From assembly GCA_006176705.1 (NCBI GenBank), contig QRFJ01000753.1:124001-188000 (forward strand): 64,000 nucleotides of DNA, given 5' to 3'. Every line of letters starts with the position of its first letter. The stretch's first letter is position 1. Origin of the DNA: Cocos nucifera. Lineage: Eukaryota > Streptophyta > Magnoliopsida > Arecales > Arecaceae. Below are positions 20,935 through 31,449 of this stretch, in pieces. Under the pieces are notes generated by a model. It saw only the letters and a list, made by a program, of their open reading frames with translations, searched no databases and was not told the DNA's origin. The translations under genes and the position numbers were made by a program.

Positions 20935-22378
20935 TGTTGATGCAGCATCTGGTTGATGCCGGATCGAGCTGGAGTTAGGGAAGAAGATGTCGCCGCCAGT
21001 GACCTGCAAAACAAAGTTCCGTCCAGAGTCGGAGGTAGTGGCTCCGACAGGACCCTCCAATTCTATTCGTGCAGAATCTGGTTGATGCCGGATCGAGCTG
21101 GAGTTAGGGAAGAAAAGGTCGCCGCCGGTGACTAATAAAACAAAGTCTCGTTCGGAGTCTGGGGTGGTGGCTCCGGCAGGACCCTCCGACGATCAAGTTA
21201 GCTATTCTGGCCAACAGAAATGGAGTACTCAGAAAATTGAGCAAAGTAACGAGGAAGGAAATCAAAGCTTAGAAAAAACGTATCTGGAGGATCTCTTTTA
21301 TAGACGGAGCTTGTAACAAACTGATGGTGACAGCCGTAATTGCCTGGTAGTAGGCCATTCAGGCCACGTGGAGTTTGTTACGGAAGGTGGTATCCGTTGT
21401 CATGATGCGCCAATCCGTTGGGATTCAATAGTTGAAGAGCTTCGAATCTCAACAGTTCTGGAGAGGCTCGAGCACCTTTGAGGTCGTCCGCGTATAGGTT
21501 GGTTCGTATTCAGTAGGTTGGTTCGTATTCAGTTGGTAGCCAAATTCATGTGAGTGACGAGGTCCCTCTGGGCGACTAGAAGGACATTGACTAGAGCAAG
21601 GCCGTCTTGGGAGGGGCTCGACTGGAAGAACGTCGAGTGGAAGGAGGTCAGCCGAAAGGAGCTTGCCTGTTGATCAGAAGAAATTCGTTTATAATGAGTT
21701 TAGCTGGAGGAAATCATTTGGAGGGAATGCGACTGGAGGAAATCATCCGGAAGGAGACTAGTGGAGAAGTCCAATGGATGTATGTCGGAGGATTCCGGTA
21801 GACTGGAGGCCGAAGGAAATTCGGCTTCTAGGAGGTTGTCTAGCAATTGAGAGGAGTTTGGCTAATAAGAGAACTCAGTCAGCGGTCGCTAGGGACGAAC
21901 AATTAGGATACTCTTGCAACTCATCCATTCCTTTGAAGCTCAGCCATTCTCGGGGTCGTCCGAGGGCTAATAAAAGGGGGACAGCGCCCTTTTGCCTGCA
22001 TATTCAAAATTCTCGATACGAGAATTTAGAGGTCCCCTACTCTTCATAGGTTGTTGAAGTTTATCCAAGGAGAGGCTCTGTCGTCAAGCCAGGTTGTGTC
22101 GGATTTGAATACTTGATTGCTTAGAAGACTGCCATCACCGTTCGAGCTCGTCCAGGTGAAATCTATAAGACCTTGTAGATTTCGGAGTTATCTAAGAAAG
22201 TTAGCAATTGGAACACGGAAGGTCAGCCAACAAGTCCAAGTTGGAGGTCTACAATCTTGGCGCTAAGCAGGAATTCCTCACTGGCCGAAGTTAGCCATGG
22301 TTATCGTCATCGGACGAGGTCACCCCAAGACTTGGCGTCCTGTTAGACTTCGGCAGGTGAGGGTTTATCCCTAACACA
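20935..22378 (-). repeat. 3' LTR of Tat gypsy, with internal ~127-bp duplication
   Basis: 1,444 bp from TGTTGATGCAGC to CCCTAACACA; the minus-strand polypurine tract (GGGAGTAGGGGGACT) adjoins at 22379-22393. A tandem duplication of about 127 bp (20942-21064 and 21069-21191, unit with GGTTGATGCCGGATCGAGC) is absent from the 5' LTR and accounts for most of the length difference. Confidence 0.9.
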
Positions 22379-22695
22379 AGTCCCCCTACTCCCGAGTTCG
22401 AAATTTGAAGGAAGGGAGTAAAAAAATGTGAATGTCGGAATGCCAAAGTCCTTTTCCTCTTTTTGTGCCCGTTGGAAAGGAGGTTTTGGCATTTACCGCG
22501 CTGGCGCCGAAACTTTTTAAATACGAGGTGACCCGAAAAGACAAATTTTGAAATCTCCGTCGGAACGCTGTCCAGGGTATGGCATAATAAAAGTTTCATC
22601 CGTTGCCACTTCTCAGCCATAATGGGCAAGATACGTGTCAACCTGAGGTTGGTCCGCGAAGACCTGCAATCAAGGCTGCCTCGGACTCTTGCGGT

Positions 22696-22702
22696 TATTT
22701 AA
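22696..22702 (+). promoter_or_regulatory. possible TATA box of the antisense gene
   Basis: TATTTAA on the plus strand is followed by a CT-rich leader (22735-22860) and then the coding blocks starting near 23093. The position suits a plant promoter, but it is composition-based only. Confidence 0.35.
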
Positions 22703-22959
22703 GCTCATCTTTTTCCTCGGGTTTTAGTTTGCCTTGATTTCTTCTCTTTTCCCTCTGGTCTTCGTCTCCTTCCTGCTCCAAAGTACTAGTGTCTTCCACC
22801 GTCTCCTTAGATTCTCAGGGGTTCCCTCGTTCGATTTTTGTCGAGCTTGTCGTCTCTCCATTCTCCCCCATTGACTTAGGTCAGTCCCCGAACCCTTGAG
22901 AATCGAAGGAGACGGTGGAAGACACTTAGGTCAGTCCCTGAACTCCATTCTCTCCATTA

Positions 22960-25037
22960 TTGTCTCTCCATTCTCCCCCTTTTTTGATTATTCCTGTCTT
23001 TTGGCATCTTTGTCCGTTTGGTTTCTTCGCAAGAGTCTCGAATCTTATTTTTCTTGGTTTTTCGAAAAAATTTCTCTACTTTAGTTTGATCCACATGTTC
23101 TCTGAAGGATCCTGGTCGACTTGTTATGGGAGCTCGGCTCACTTGGCATTGATGGATCCTCCTTATAAGGACCCTGAACCCACAGAAGTACCTCGGCCGC
23201 CCTTCATCCCTGATACCATCTCCTGTAAACTTCGGCCTGAAGATCTTTCGTTGATTAGGATCCAGTTCGGAATCCCTTCTAAGTACGAGCTTGAACTCCC
23301 CGGACCTAGCGACCGAGCCTATTTCCCTACTCTTGGCTGAACTTGTTTGTATATTAAAACCCTTCGTGCAGGACTTCGACTGTCGATACCTTTTTTTGTA
23401 GTCTATTTGTTTAAGTTCTTAAACATTTCCTTTGCCGCTATGGCACCGAATTCATTTAGGTTAATCATAGGGTTTCTCTCTATGTATTATGGCCGACATC
23501 CGACCTTCCATCTCCTTATTCCGCATCTTCCTCACTTTCAAACACCACCTGACCACCAAAGATTGTGGTACGTCGCTCCCCAGTTCGACAAAAAGGGGTT
23601 ACTCAAGGGTGCTCCCTTTGCTATTCATAACTGGAAGGAGAAATTCTTTTTCATCTCGTGTTCTTCTTTAGAGCTAGGACTTCATTCTTGGGGAGACGGG
23701 ATTCAATCCGCCAAACTCCCGGACTTAAGAGAGAGGATCGGGACTCGGCTGATAAACTAAAGAATTACTGAGCTCCCCCGATTTCCAGGCTGCTAGATGA
23801 TCAAGCCTTATTCAACTTCGGTCTCAGTCCTCTTAATCTGGCAGGTAGTCCTCTATGATCTGCCAATTGTACATAGCCCCATTTTCTTTTTCTGACTTTA
23901 ACTTTTCTACCACAGCGATGACTCCTGAGGAGCGAAATCGCCTGGCGAAGGGGATTAAGTCCCTGAAGAGAAAGGGCAGCACCACCGGGGAGCCATCGAA
24001 GAAGGCTTCCGTCAAAGAGCCAGTCCCGACCATACCGATCCAAGGCCGTGCCCGTACCGATCCAAGGCCGTGCCCGCCCCAGAAATTGCCGCGGCAGTAC
24101 CGAGCCCGACCTTGCCCAATGAGGATGCCGTCCCTATACCTCTTGATTAGGATGAGATCGCTGAGAAGAAGAAGAAGAAGGTCGTCAGAAAGAGGACAAG
24201 AAGGACGATCGAGAACTCAAGTGGTGAAGGCTCCGGTCAGGAGCAAGCTTCTTTGGATGATCAGGAGGTCATTCAGTCTCTGATAAGGGGCAACATCCTC
24301 CCACACATCGTCGATAAGATGGTTCGGACGGAGAATGCGGTGAAGTTCGACGAGTCCTTCGCTGCCTTCCTTGAGGTAACCAATTTTTCCGAACTTGATC
24401 AAATGCGGGATGCAATTCCGGAATTCTGACTTAATTTCTTTCTGTCCTGCAGCTGAGGCATTACTTGTTTGCCCATTCGAAGGCAGCCGATCACCACTAG
24501 GCCGAGGCTTCCAAAGCCCTTCAGGAGGCTCAGGTGGAGAATGAAAGGGTTCGGGCCGAGGTCGACCGTTTGAAGGTGGCCTCGAAGATATAGACTGCAA
24601 AAGTCGAGTGCCTTCGGAAGGCGCTGTGGAAAGAAGAGGAAGCTTCCACGGGATTAAGGGCGGCCTTAACCCTTTCTGAGGACAAGAGGAAGGCTGAAGA
24701 GGAGGTCGGTGCCGAGAAGGAGCGGGCTGCCGAGGTCTTCAAGTCCTCCAAAGCAATGGAGGACATTAAGATTGCTTTCGCCCAAGAAACTTTCTTAGAG
24801 GGGTTCGAGGTCTACATGAGGAGGGTTGCAAAGAACTTTCCTGAGGTGGATCTCGACCTTCTGACAGATGAACCCAGTGAGGAAGCCGGTCCCTCCAACG
24901 TTGCTGCTACTTCTCCCGTCGTCAAACCTGCCCCGGGTGCTCCTAAACCTGCAGCTGAAGCTCCTGAGTCCATTCCTGAGCCCGAGGTTGCCAAGGATGT
25001 ACCGACCTCGCCCGCTTCTGTACCGACCGAGATCTAA
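22960..25037 (+). pseudogene. antisense gene of the Tat element, part 1 (gypsy-type transposon aORF)
   Basis: Runs opposite to gag-pol. The first block has SCKLRPEDLSLIRIQFGIPS, LPGPSDRAYFP, IKTLRAGLRLSIPFFV, LAPNSF-like MAPNSFRLIIGFLSMY and IHNWKEKFFFIS. These are marks of the plant putative gypsy type transposon domain found in Tat additional ORFs. Likely introns are 23845-23915 (GTAGTC...CCACAG) and 24376-24452 (GTAACC...CTGCAG); the latter joins AAFLE to LRHYLFAHSK in frame. Exon 3 gives an alanine/glutamate-rich helix and AMEDIKIAFAQETFLEGFEV, ending at 25037. Defects: TGA at 23338, a frameshift before 23760, a frameshift near 24270, and TAG at 24498 and 24591. The function of such proteins is unknown. 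Confidence 0.7.
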
Positions 25038-25080
25038 AACTTTTTGTCAACTTATACTTTTCTCTTTTTTTTTTACATAT

Positions 25081-26067
25081 ATGCTAAACGTTTTGAGAAA
25101 TGAAATTGAACTTCCTTTTCTTTACGCTTGTGTCGTGGTGAATGTTGTTCAAAATCCTTCTAATGATCGTAGTCAAGGCCAGTCACCTCCAAATGATGCC
25201 GAGCCACCATCTCAAGGTATCCCTCTGAAACCCATAATCAAAAATTTAAAGAGGAAGATTCATCACCTGAAAAAAAAGTTGAAGAAGACGGAAGACGAAC
25301 TTCAGAGATCCAGAAAGAATGCTTCAGAGGCAACGATTGAGGTCACTCACTTCCGCAAGCTACACATGAAAGATTCCGTGAGCTTCAACATTAAAAAAGA
25401 TAATTTCAAGAAAGTGCTGGCCGAGCTTAGGAAAAATGCTAGTGACAAGTCCTGGGCATTAACTGCGAAGGTCAGCTCCCTCGAAGTTGAGCTCAAGGTG
25501 GCAAAAAAGAAGATTCAACTATTGGAGGGGAGTTCGCCATGGTCTTCCAACAAAGCCCGGTACGAATGGAATTGGTCTCAGAGGTTCTCTGCGCTCCAGA
25601 AGCAGCTGTTTGATGCTGAGTCTGCCTATAAGACCTATCAGTTGGGCTGGTGCGAGAGAATATCTAAGCTTGAGCAACAGCTCCGAGCTGCTAACAGCAA
25701 GGTAGCTCGGCTTCAACAGCAGCTCGCCGACAGTTATCGATTTGGCACAAGTAGGGAGTCGAAAGAGATTGCCACCTTGAAGAGGATCACGAGCAAACTT
25801 TCGGAATCAATTTGGATTGAAAAAGCCGAAGTTCAGCGATTGAAGCTTCAATTGGTTTGCGAACAGCAAGCCGTCAAAGATGCCAAGGCTGAATCTGAGA
25901 TTCTAAGAAAAAGACTGCGAGCATCAGAAGAGAACTATCAAAGGACTGATAGGATGTTCCGCGATAACTTGATAAGGAGAAAGGAGCTCAAGGAAGAAAT
26001 CGTCAGCCTGAAAGAATCCTTAATGATGGCCAGCAGTCCGAAGTCCGAGGAATCAGATCCCTCTTAG
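25081..26067 (+). CDS. antisense gene of the Tat element, part 2 (long coiled-coil protein)
   Basis: An uninterrupted frame from ATG 25081 (MLNVLRNEIELPF) to TAG after SEESDPS. The frame is also open upstream. After a short N-terminal hydrophobic piece and a Pro/Ser/Asn linker (QNPSNDRSQGQ) it is nearly all heptad-like charged helix: IIKNLKRKIHHLKKKLKKTE, KVSSLEVELKVAKKKIQLL, RISKLEQQLRAANSKVARLQ and similar. This predicts a coiled coil of roughly 270 residues. It may be the last exon of the gene in 22960-25037 (a Pro-rich end precedes it) or a separate gene. It is the longest intact frame in the window. No known function; the coiled coil suggests a structural or oligomerising role. Confidence 0.6.
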   Translation: MLNVLRNEIELPFLYACVVVNVVQNPSNDRSQGQSPPNDAEPPSQGIPLKPIIKNLKRKIHHLKKKLKKTEDELQRSRKNASEATIEVTHFRKLHMKDSVSFNIKKDNFKKVLAELRKNASDKSWALTAKVSSLEVELKVAKKKIQLLEGSSPWSSNKARYEWNWSQRFSALQKQLFDAESAYKTYQLGWCERISKLEQQLRAANSKVARLQQQLADSYRFGTSRESKEIATLKRITSKLSESIWIEKAEVQRLKLQLVCEQQAVKDAKAESEILRKRLRASEENYQRTDRMFRDNLIRRKELKEEIVSLKESLMMASSPKSEESDPS

Positions 26068-26138
26068 ATCTTCGGCTTTTCTTTCTTTCTTTTGTAACCG
26101 ATCTTGCAGACCTTTATTTTATACTTGACTTTGATTTT

Positions 26139-26146
26139 AATAAAAT
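26139..26146 (+). terminator. possible polyadenylation signal of the antisense gene
   Basis: AATAAAAT lies 72 bases after the stop codon of the coiled-coil frame, downstream of a T-rich stretch (26075-26130), as expected for a plant 3' end. Confidence 0.45.
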
Positions 26147-26399
26147 GATATCTTTTCTCATTTTCGTCCTATGTGAATTGAATGTCTGTTGATAGCTCTG
26201 GTTTTCTTTCCCATTTTTCTTTGTGTGTGGTCTCGCGGACCTTTACTCTGTAATGAACTCCAACCTTAATTAAGGAATGCTTTCTTCGATCGTCTTTTTC
26301 ACTCTGCTTGGATTGATTTGATGTTCATTGGTTTCCCTATTTTCTACATCTTATTTTCCATTGAAATGGTCGTTGAAGATTGATTTTCCTCCTATCTTT

Positions 26400-27190
26400 T
26401 CATAACCAGAGACCTTTATCTGCGCCTGGACGAGGTCGTCCTTCTGTTTCTGACTCAGCTGTTTTTTCTTTATCCTTTTATCAAGATGAGGTCCTCCTAT
26501 TTTTGACGAGGTCGGCCATCACTCTATCCCCCTATCAGGACGAGATCCTCCTACTGTTCCTAACAAGATAGGTTTCTACTTCTGTCAGGGCGAAGTCTTC
26601 CACCTGTCTTAGGTAACTGGAGGTCTTCATTCGTGTTAGGATAAGGTCCTCCTCTTGTTCCTGACGTAGTTAGTTCTTACTCACGTTAGGATGAAGTTCT
26701 CCTCCTGTTCCTAACGTAGTTAGTTCTTGCTCACGTTAGGACGAGGTTCTCCTCCTGTTCCTAACAGGGCAGTAAGGGCACAAAAGGGCCGCTGAAAGGG
26801 CCTCTCCCCTCCTCCTGTCTTACGTAACCGGAGGTCTTCGCTTTGCTCATGTTGGGACGAGGTTCTCCTCTTGTTCCCAACATGGCTATGGGGGCACAAA
26901 AGGACCGTTGGAAGGGCCTCTCCCTCCCTCTCAGCTTCAATAACCAGATGTCTTCATCTTGCTCAAGTTAGGACGAGGTTCTCCTCCTGTTCCTAATGAG
27001 GCTGTAGGGGCATAAAAGAGCCGTTGGAAGGGCCTCTCCCTCCCTCTCAGCTTCAATAACTGGAGGTCTTCATCTTGCTCAAGTTAGGACGAGGTTCTCC
27101 TGCTTCTAACGAGGGTGTGAGGGCATAAAAGGACCGTTGGAAGGGCCTCTCCCTCCCTCTCAGCTTAAATAATCGAAGGTCTTCTTCTTT
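26400..27190. repeat. tandem repeats in the Tat element (50-bp and 116-bp periods)
   Basis: GTTAGGA recurs at 26635, 26685 and 26735 (50-bp period), then with larger units at 26735, 26851, 26967 and 27083 (116-bp period). Each long unit carries GGACGAGGTTCTCCTCCTG, a GGGGCAYAAAAG word and GGAAGGGCCTCTCCCTCC. The array sits between the antisense gene and integrase. Confidence 0.88.
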
Positions 27191-27610
27191 GTTTAAAAAT
27201 GAAGTTCGGTTGAATTGTTTCCTGTCATTATATAATTTTGCACCAAAAGACAGAGATATTGAAAGGAGAATTTTATTAAGGTAAGATTACCGGTAATACA
27301 TTCGTAAGTTCTCCGAATTTCAGGATCGCGGGAGTGTTGTCCCTCTGAGCTCCTTCAAGTAATAAGTTCCGAGCCGGACGACCTCCTTGACTTCATACGG
27401 GCCTTCCCAATTCGGAGCAAGCTTTCCTTGGTTCTGAGTTTGCGAAACAGCTACTCACCGAAGTACCAGATCTCCCACTTTGAATACTTTGCCTCTGACC
27501 CTTGAGTTATAGTAGCGAACTACTTTCTGCCTATAAGCCGTCATCCGAACTCGAGCTTCTTCCCTTTTTTCTTCTAATAAGTCGAGGTTAGCCTTAAGAT
27601 CTCGTGAGTT

Positions 27611-28300
27611 CTATTGCTCATTAAATGCCACAACTCGTGCTGACGGAAGTTTCAACTCTATTGGGATGACAACTTTCGTTCCGAAGGCCAAGGCGAATGG
27701 AGTCTCCCCAGTTGGCAATCTTTGAGTAGTTCGATATGCCAAGAGTACATGATAGAATTCATCTATCCAAGTCTCTTTTACCTTCTCAAGTCTTGCTTTG
27801 ATTCTTTGCAGCAGGGTTCTGTTGGTTACCTCGGCCTCGCCGTTTACCTGTGGATAAACCACTAATGTAAAATTATGAGAGACATTCAAGTCTTTACAGA
27901 ACTCGACGAATTTTGCTCCAGCAAACTGTTGCCCATTATCGGTTATGAGGGTCCGAGGTATAGCCGAACCAACAAACAATGGACTTCCAGACGAAGTCCC
28001 GCACTTTAGCTTCAGTAATCTTTGCCAAGGGTTCAGCTTCGACCCACTTTGTGAAGTAATCAATTGCCATCAGGAGAAATTTTCGCTGTTTGGATGCCAT
28101 GGAAAAGGGCCCAAGTATGTCCATTCCCCACTGTGCAAATGGCCATGGGGCGCTCAGGGGGGTAAGCTCAGATACCAGTTGTCTTTGAATGTTTGCATTT
28201 CTTTGACATCGGTCACACTTTCTAACATACTCTATAGAATCATGGTACATCGTCGGCCAATAGTAATCCTACCGAAGTAGTTTGTGAGATAAGGATCAAG
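27611..28300 (-). pseudogene. Tat gypsy integrase (decayed)
   Basis: The zinc-binding segment (YHDSIEYVRKCDRCQRNANI, 28190-28250) is followed by core motifs. These are WGMDILGPF (first catalytic Asp), LITDNGQQFAGAKFVEFCKD (second Asp) and PQVNGEAEVTNRTLLQ (Glu). After that come WIDEFYHVLLAYRTT and TGETPFALAFG. A frameshift near 27940-28060 separates the first Asp region from the rest. The product would insert the cDNA into the genome. All three catalytic residues remain, but the frame is broken. Confidence 0.93.
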
Positions 28301-28549
28301 CTCCCAAATGACTTCCGCAAATTCCTTCATGCACTTCCCATAATGCAAAGTCGGCTTCGAAAGGTCGGAGACATTTTAAGAGTGGTAGTGAATACGACCT
28401 TTTGTATAACTTGCCTTCGCAGAGAACATACCGAAAGGCCTGATTCTTTAATTTTCGAGCTTCTTTTGGGTCAAGAGGTAGAACTCCATCTTTGAGGTAA
28501 GTGACTAATGGATAATTCAGCTCGGCTCATGCTCAACCTGCATCACAAA

Positions 28550-29212
28550 CTATGATTCTTCCGAACTCGAGCATTTCAGGACTTCGAAGAAGACTTTCTT
28601 AGACAGTTCGACTGGAGCCAGTAAGGCCAATTTAGAGAGAAGGTCGGTTCTAATATTTTCTGCTCTCGAAATCTGTTGAATGCTGAAACTTTTGAAGGCC
28701 GGAGTCAAATTCTTCACTTTCTCGAGATACTTTATCATACTTTCCTCCCGAGCTTCATAACTGCCACTAACTTATCCGACTACTAGTTGATAATCATTGT
28801 ATACTTGGAGCCGGTCTACTTTCAATTTCTTGGCTATCCTTAATCCAGCTATCAGAGCTTCATATTCGGCCCCGTTGTTTGTTGCAGAAAATTCAAAGCG
28901 CAGCGCATATTCAGTGATGACTGCCTCTAGCTTCACCAGGATCAATCCAACGCCTACGCCTGAAGCATTAGGTGAGCCGTCCACATATAGGGCCAAGAAG
29001 CCTTTAGGGAGGTCGGCCTTTTCTTTAGAGGAGCTCGGCTGTAACCATAGAATGCCAACTTCATTCTGTTCAAGTTCGGCCTCGTCCGGGTTAGTGCATT
29101 CCACTATGAAATCTGCCAGTATTTGAGCTTTGATTGACGACCGAGGTTGAAAGTTAATGTCAAATTCTATAAGTTCAATTGCCCATTTCGCGATTCTTTC
29201 GAAGGTATCCAT
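28550..29212 (-). pseudogene. second (archaeal-type) RNase H of the Tat element
   Basis: LYVDGSPNASGVGVGLIL, YALRFEFSATNNGAEYEALI and LRIAKKLKVDRLQVYNDYQLVV form the archaeal-type RNase H fold found after the normal RT-RNase H in Tat elements. The usual SDSQLV is NDYQLV here. A downstream piece (28550-28738) has QQISRAENIRTDLLSKLA. A stop and frame change lie near 28740-28770. This domain is the main evidence for the Tat assignment. Confidence 0.88.
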
Positions 29213-29278
29213 TCGGTGAAGAACTGCCTTGATTGGTTGATCGATGAGGAGAGTTATGGTGTGCCCCTGGAAATAAAG

Positions 29279-30620
29279 TCAGAGTCTCCAAGCTGCAATC
29301 AGTAGAGCATAAGTTAGTTTTTCTAACTTAGTGTACGTGGTTTCGGCGTCCCTCAAAACTCGACTTATGTAGTAGATCGGCCGCTGCACTCTTGCCTCTT
29401 CCTTAACTAGGACTGCCGCAAGGGCCACTGAAGAGACCGCCAAGTGCAAAAACAATCCTTCTCCAGATTTGGGCTTGGATAATATGGGAGGCGAGCCGAG
29501 ATAGCTTTTGAGTTCTTCGAATGCTTGCTGATATTCAGTGTCCCAGCAGAAGTTCCTTGGCTGTTTAAGAACTCGAAAGAAAGGCATACACCGCTCGACT
29601 GACCTCAAGACGAAAGGGTTCAGGGCTGCCACCTTTCCTGTTAGGCGCTGAACTTCCTTTATTGATTTTGGGGTAGTCATCTCTTAAATGGCTTGAATCT
29701 TCTCTGGATTAGCCTTAATTCCGCATCTCGACACCATGAACCCTAAGAACTTTTCCGAAGTCACACCAAAGGCACACTTGGTCGGGTTCAATTTCATCTT
29801 GTATCTCCGTAGGGCACTAAAGGTCTCCTCAAGATCAACTATGTGATTTATTGAACCTCGGCTCTTGACAAGCATGTCATCTACATATACTTCAATGTTG
29901 CAACCGATTTGCTCCTTAAATATCTTATTGACCAAGCGCTGGTATGTTGCTCCTGCATTTTTTAGCCCAAAAGGCATGATCCTGTAACAATAGAGACCAC
30001 GATCAGTAATAAAAATAATTTTCTCTTCGTCCTTTGGTGCCATCCGGATTTGATTGTATCTGGAGAAGGCATCCATGAAAGTGAGGAGCTCATAGCCCGA
30101 GGTCGCGTCCACCAGTTGATCAATTCTGGGCAGGGGGTAGCTGTCTTTAGGGCATGCCTTAAGGTTCGCGGACTCGGTACCGGCACCCGTGCTGGTTGCC
30201 AGTCGGTCCCGTACCATACCGTATTGTACCGCTTCGTACAGCCAATAAAAAATTCCACCCAATGGTCCATAAAAGAAAAGAAAAAATTGCCCCATACCAA
30301 ACCGTACCGCTCCATATCGATGCCATACTGACCCAAACCGGACCAAACTGCCCAATACCATACCGTACCGACCGGTTCAGTCTGGTTCAGGCCATTTTCT
30401 GAAAAATCGGCCTAAATCATTCCAGTTCCCCATCGATACGGTATGGTAGGGGGTGTACCGGCCGGTTCGAGCCGGTACGGAAAATCTTGGCAGGCTTTGT
30501 TCAATTTCTTGAAATCTATGCACATACTCCACTTGCCATTCGCCTTCTTGACAAGGACCACATTAGAAACCCAGTTCGGATAGGAGACTTCTCGGATGAA
30601 TCCGGCCTTAAGGAGCTTGT
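29279..30620 (-). pseudogene. Tat gypsy reverse transcriptase / RNase H, split by a MITE
   Basis: Motifs in minus order: MCIDFKKLNKAC just right of 30490, then after the MITE ACPKDSYPLPRIDQLVDAT, ELLTFMDAFSRYNQI, YCYRIMPFGLKNAGATYQ, the catalytic box EVYVDDMLVKS (near 29890) and KCAFGVTSEKFLGFMVS. RNase H begins with YISRVLRDAETTYTKLEK (29320-29400). A frame break lies at 29681-29684. The MITE sits within the LNKACPKD motif, so its insertion site can be read to the base. Confidence 0.93.
30160..30489 (+). mobile_element. hAT-like MITE copy 2, inside gypsy RT
   Basis: About 330 bp, from AAGGTTCGCGGACTCGG to GGTACGGAAAATCTTGG, with the family core CCACCCAATGG. Flanks GGCATGCC and GGCAGGCT (6 of 8 alike) are an aged 8-bp duplication of the KAC codons of the RT. 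Orientation is the same as copies 1 and 3. Confidence 0.85.
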
Positions 30621-30642
30621 TGACTTCTTCTGCAATTGCCTC

Positions 30643-31400
30643 CTATCTCTCTGGGGTACGGCTGCGTACCTTTTCTTTCACTGGCCGATATTTAGGATCA
30701 ACAGCCAGTCGATGCTCCATAACTTCGACATCAATTCCTGGCATGTCAGCGGGGACCAAGCGAAAACATCCATATTTCTTCGTAAGAATTCGACGAGTTG
30801 CTCTCACACCTCCTCTTAGATTGGAACTAATTTGCACTATGTGATCCTTATTTCCATCATTCAAAGAGACTGAGACAAGGTCTTCCATGGGTTCTTTCCG
30901 TTCTTTTGTAAGATCGTCCCGGACGTTCAACCCATCAACTGGGCAAGGGTCAGTCTGCTCACTTCTTTGCAGGGCAATTGAGTAGCGATGTCTCGTCGAA
31001 GCTTGGTCTCCTCTAACCTCTCCAATCCCGCAGCTTGTTGGGACCATCTTTAAATAGTAGGTTGACACTACTGCCCGAAGTGCATTTAGATCAGGTCGGC
31101 CAAGAATTGCGTTGTAAGCGGATGGAGCTCTTACTACCAAAAATTCCGCCCTAGACAGCCTCGGATATCATCCTGCAGCCATAATTAAAGTTATCAAACC
31201 TTCAACTGGCACCGCATCACCAGTGAAGCTGACCAATGGAGAATTCATTGGTCCGAGTCGGTTATTAGGTATGGACATTTTGGAGAAAGCATCATAAAAC
31301 AAGACATCGGTCGAACTTTCATTATCCACAAAAACGCGGCGTACATCATAATCTGCTATATTTAAGATTATTACAACCGCGTCATTGTACGGAACTGAAT
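30643..31400 (-). pseudogene. Tat gypsy protease and pol N-terminus (decayed)
   Basis: VDNESSTDVLFYDAFSKM (near 31270-31330) matches the Tat protease active site, but the catalytic Asp-x-Gly has become Asp-Asn-Glu. SYNAILGRP-type sequence (PSAYNAILGRPDLNALRAVV, 31070-31130) and GEVRGDQASTRHRY follow, then the RT leader (ELRGG-like NLRGGVRATRRI and FRLVPADMPGIDVEVMEHRL). Stops occur near 31150 and 31400. It could not process the polyprotein. Confidence 0.85.
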
Positions 31401-31449
31401 TCCTTGCGCATCTTCAGTGAAAGCAATGGGCTCCTCAGTTCTCTATCTT

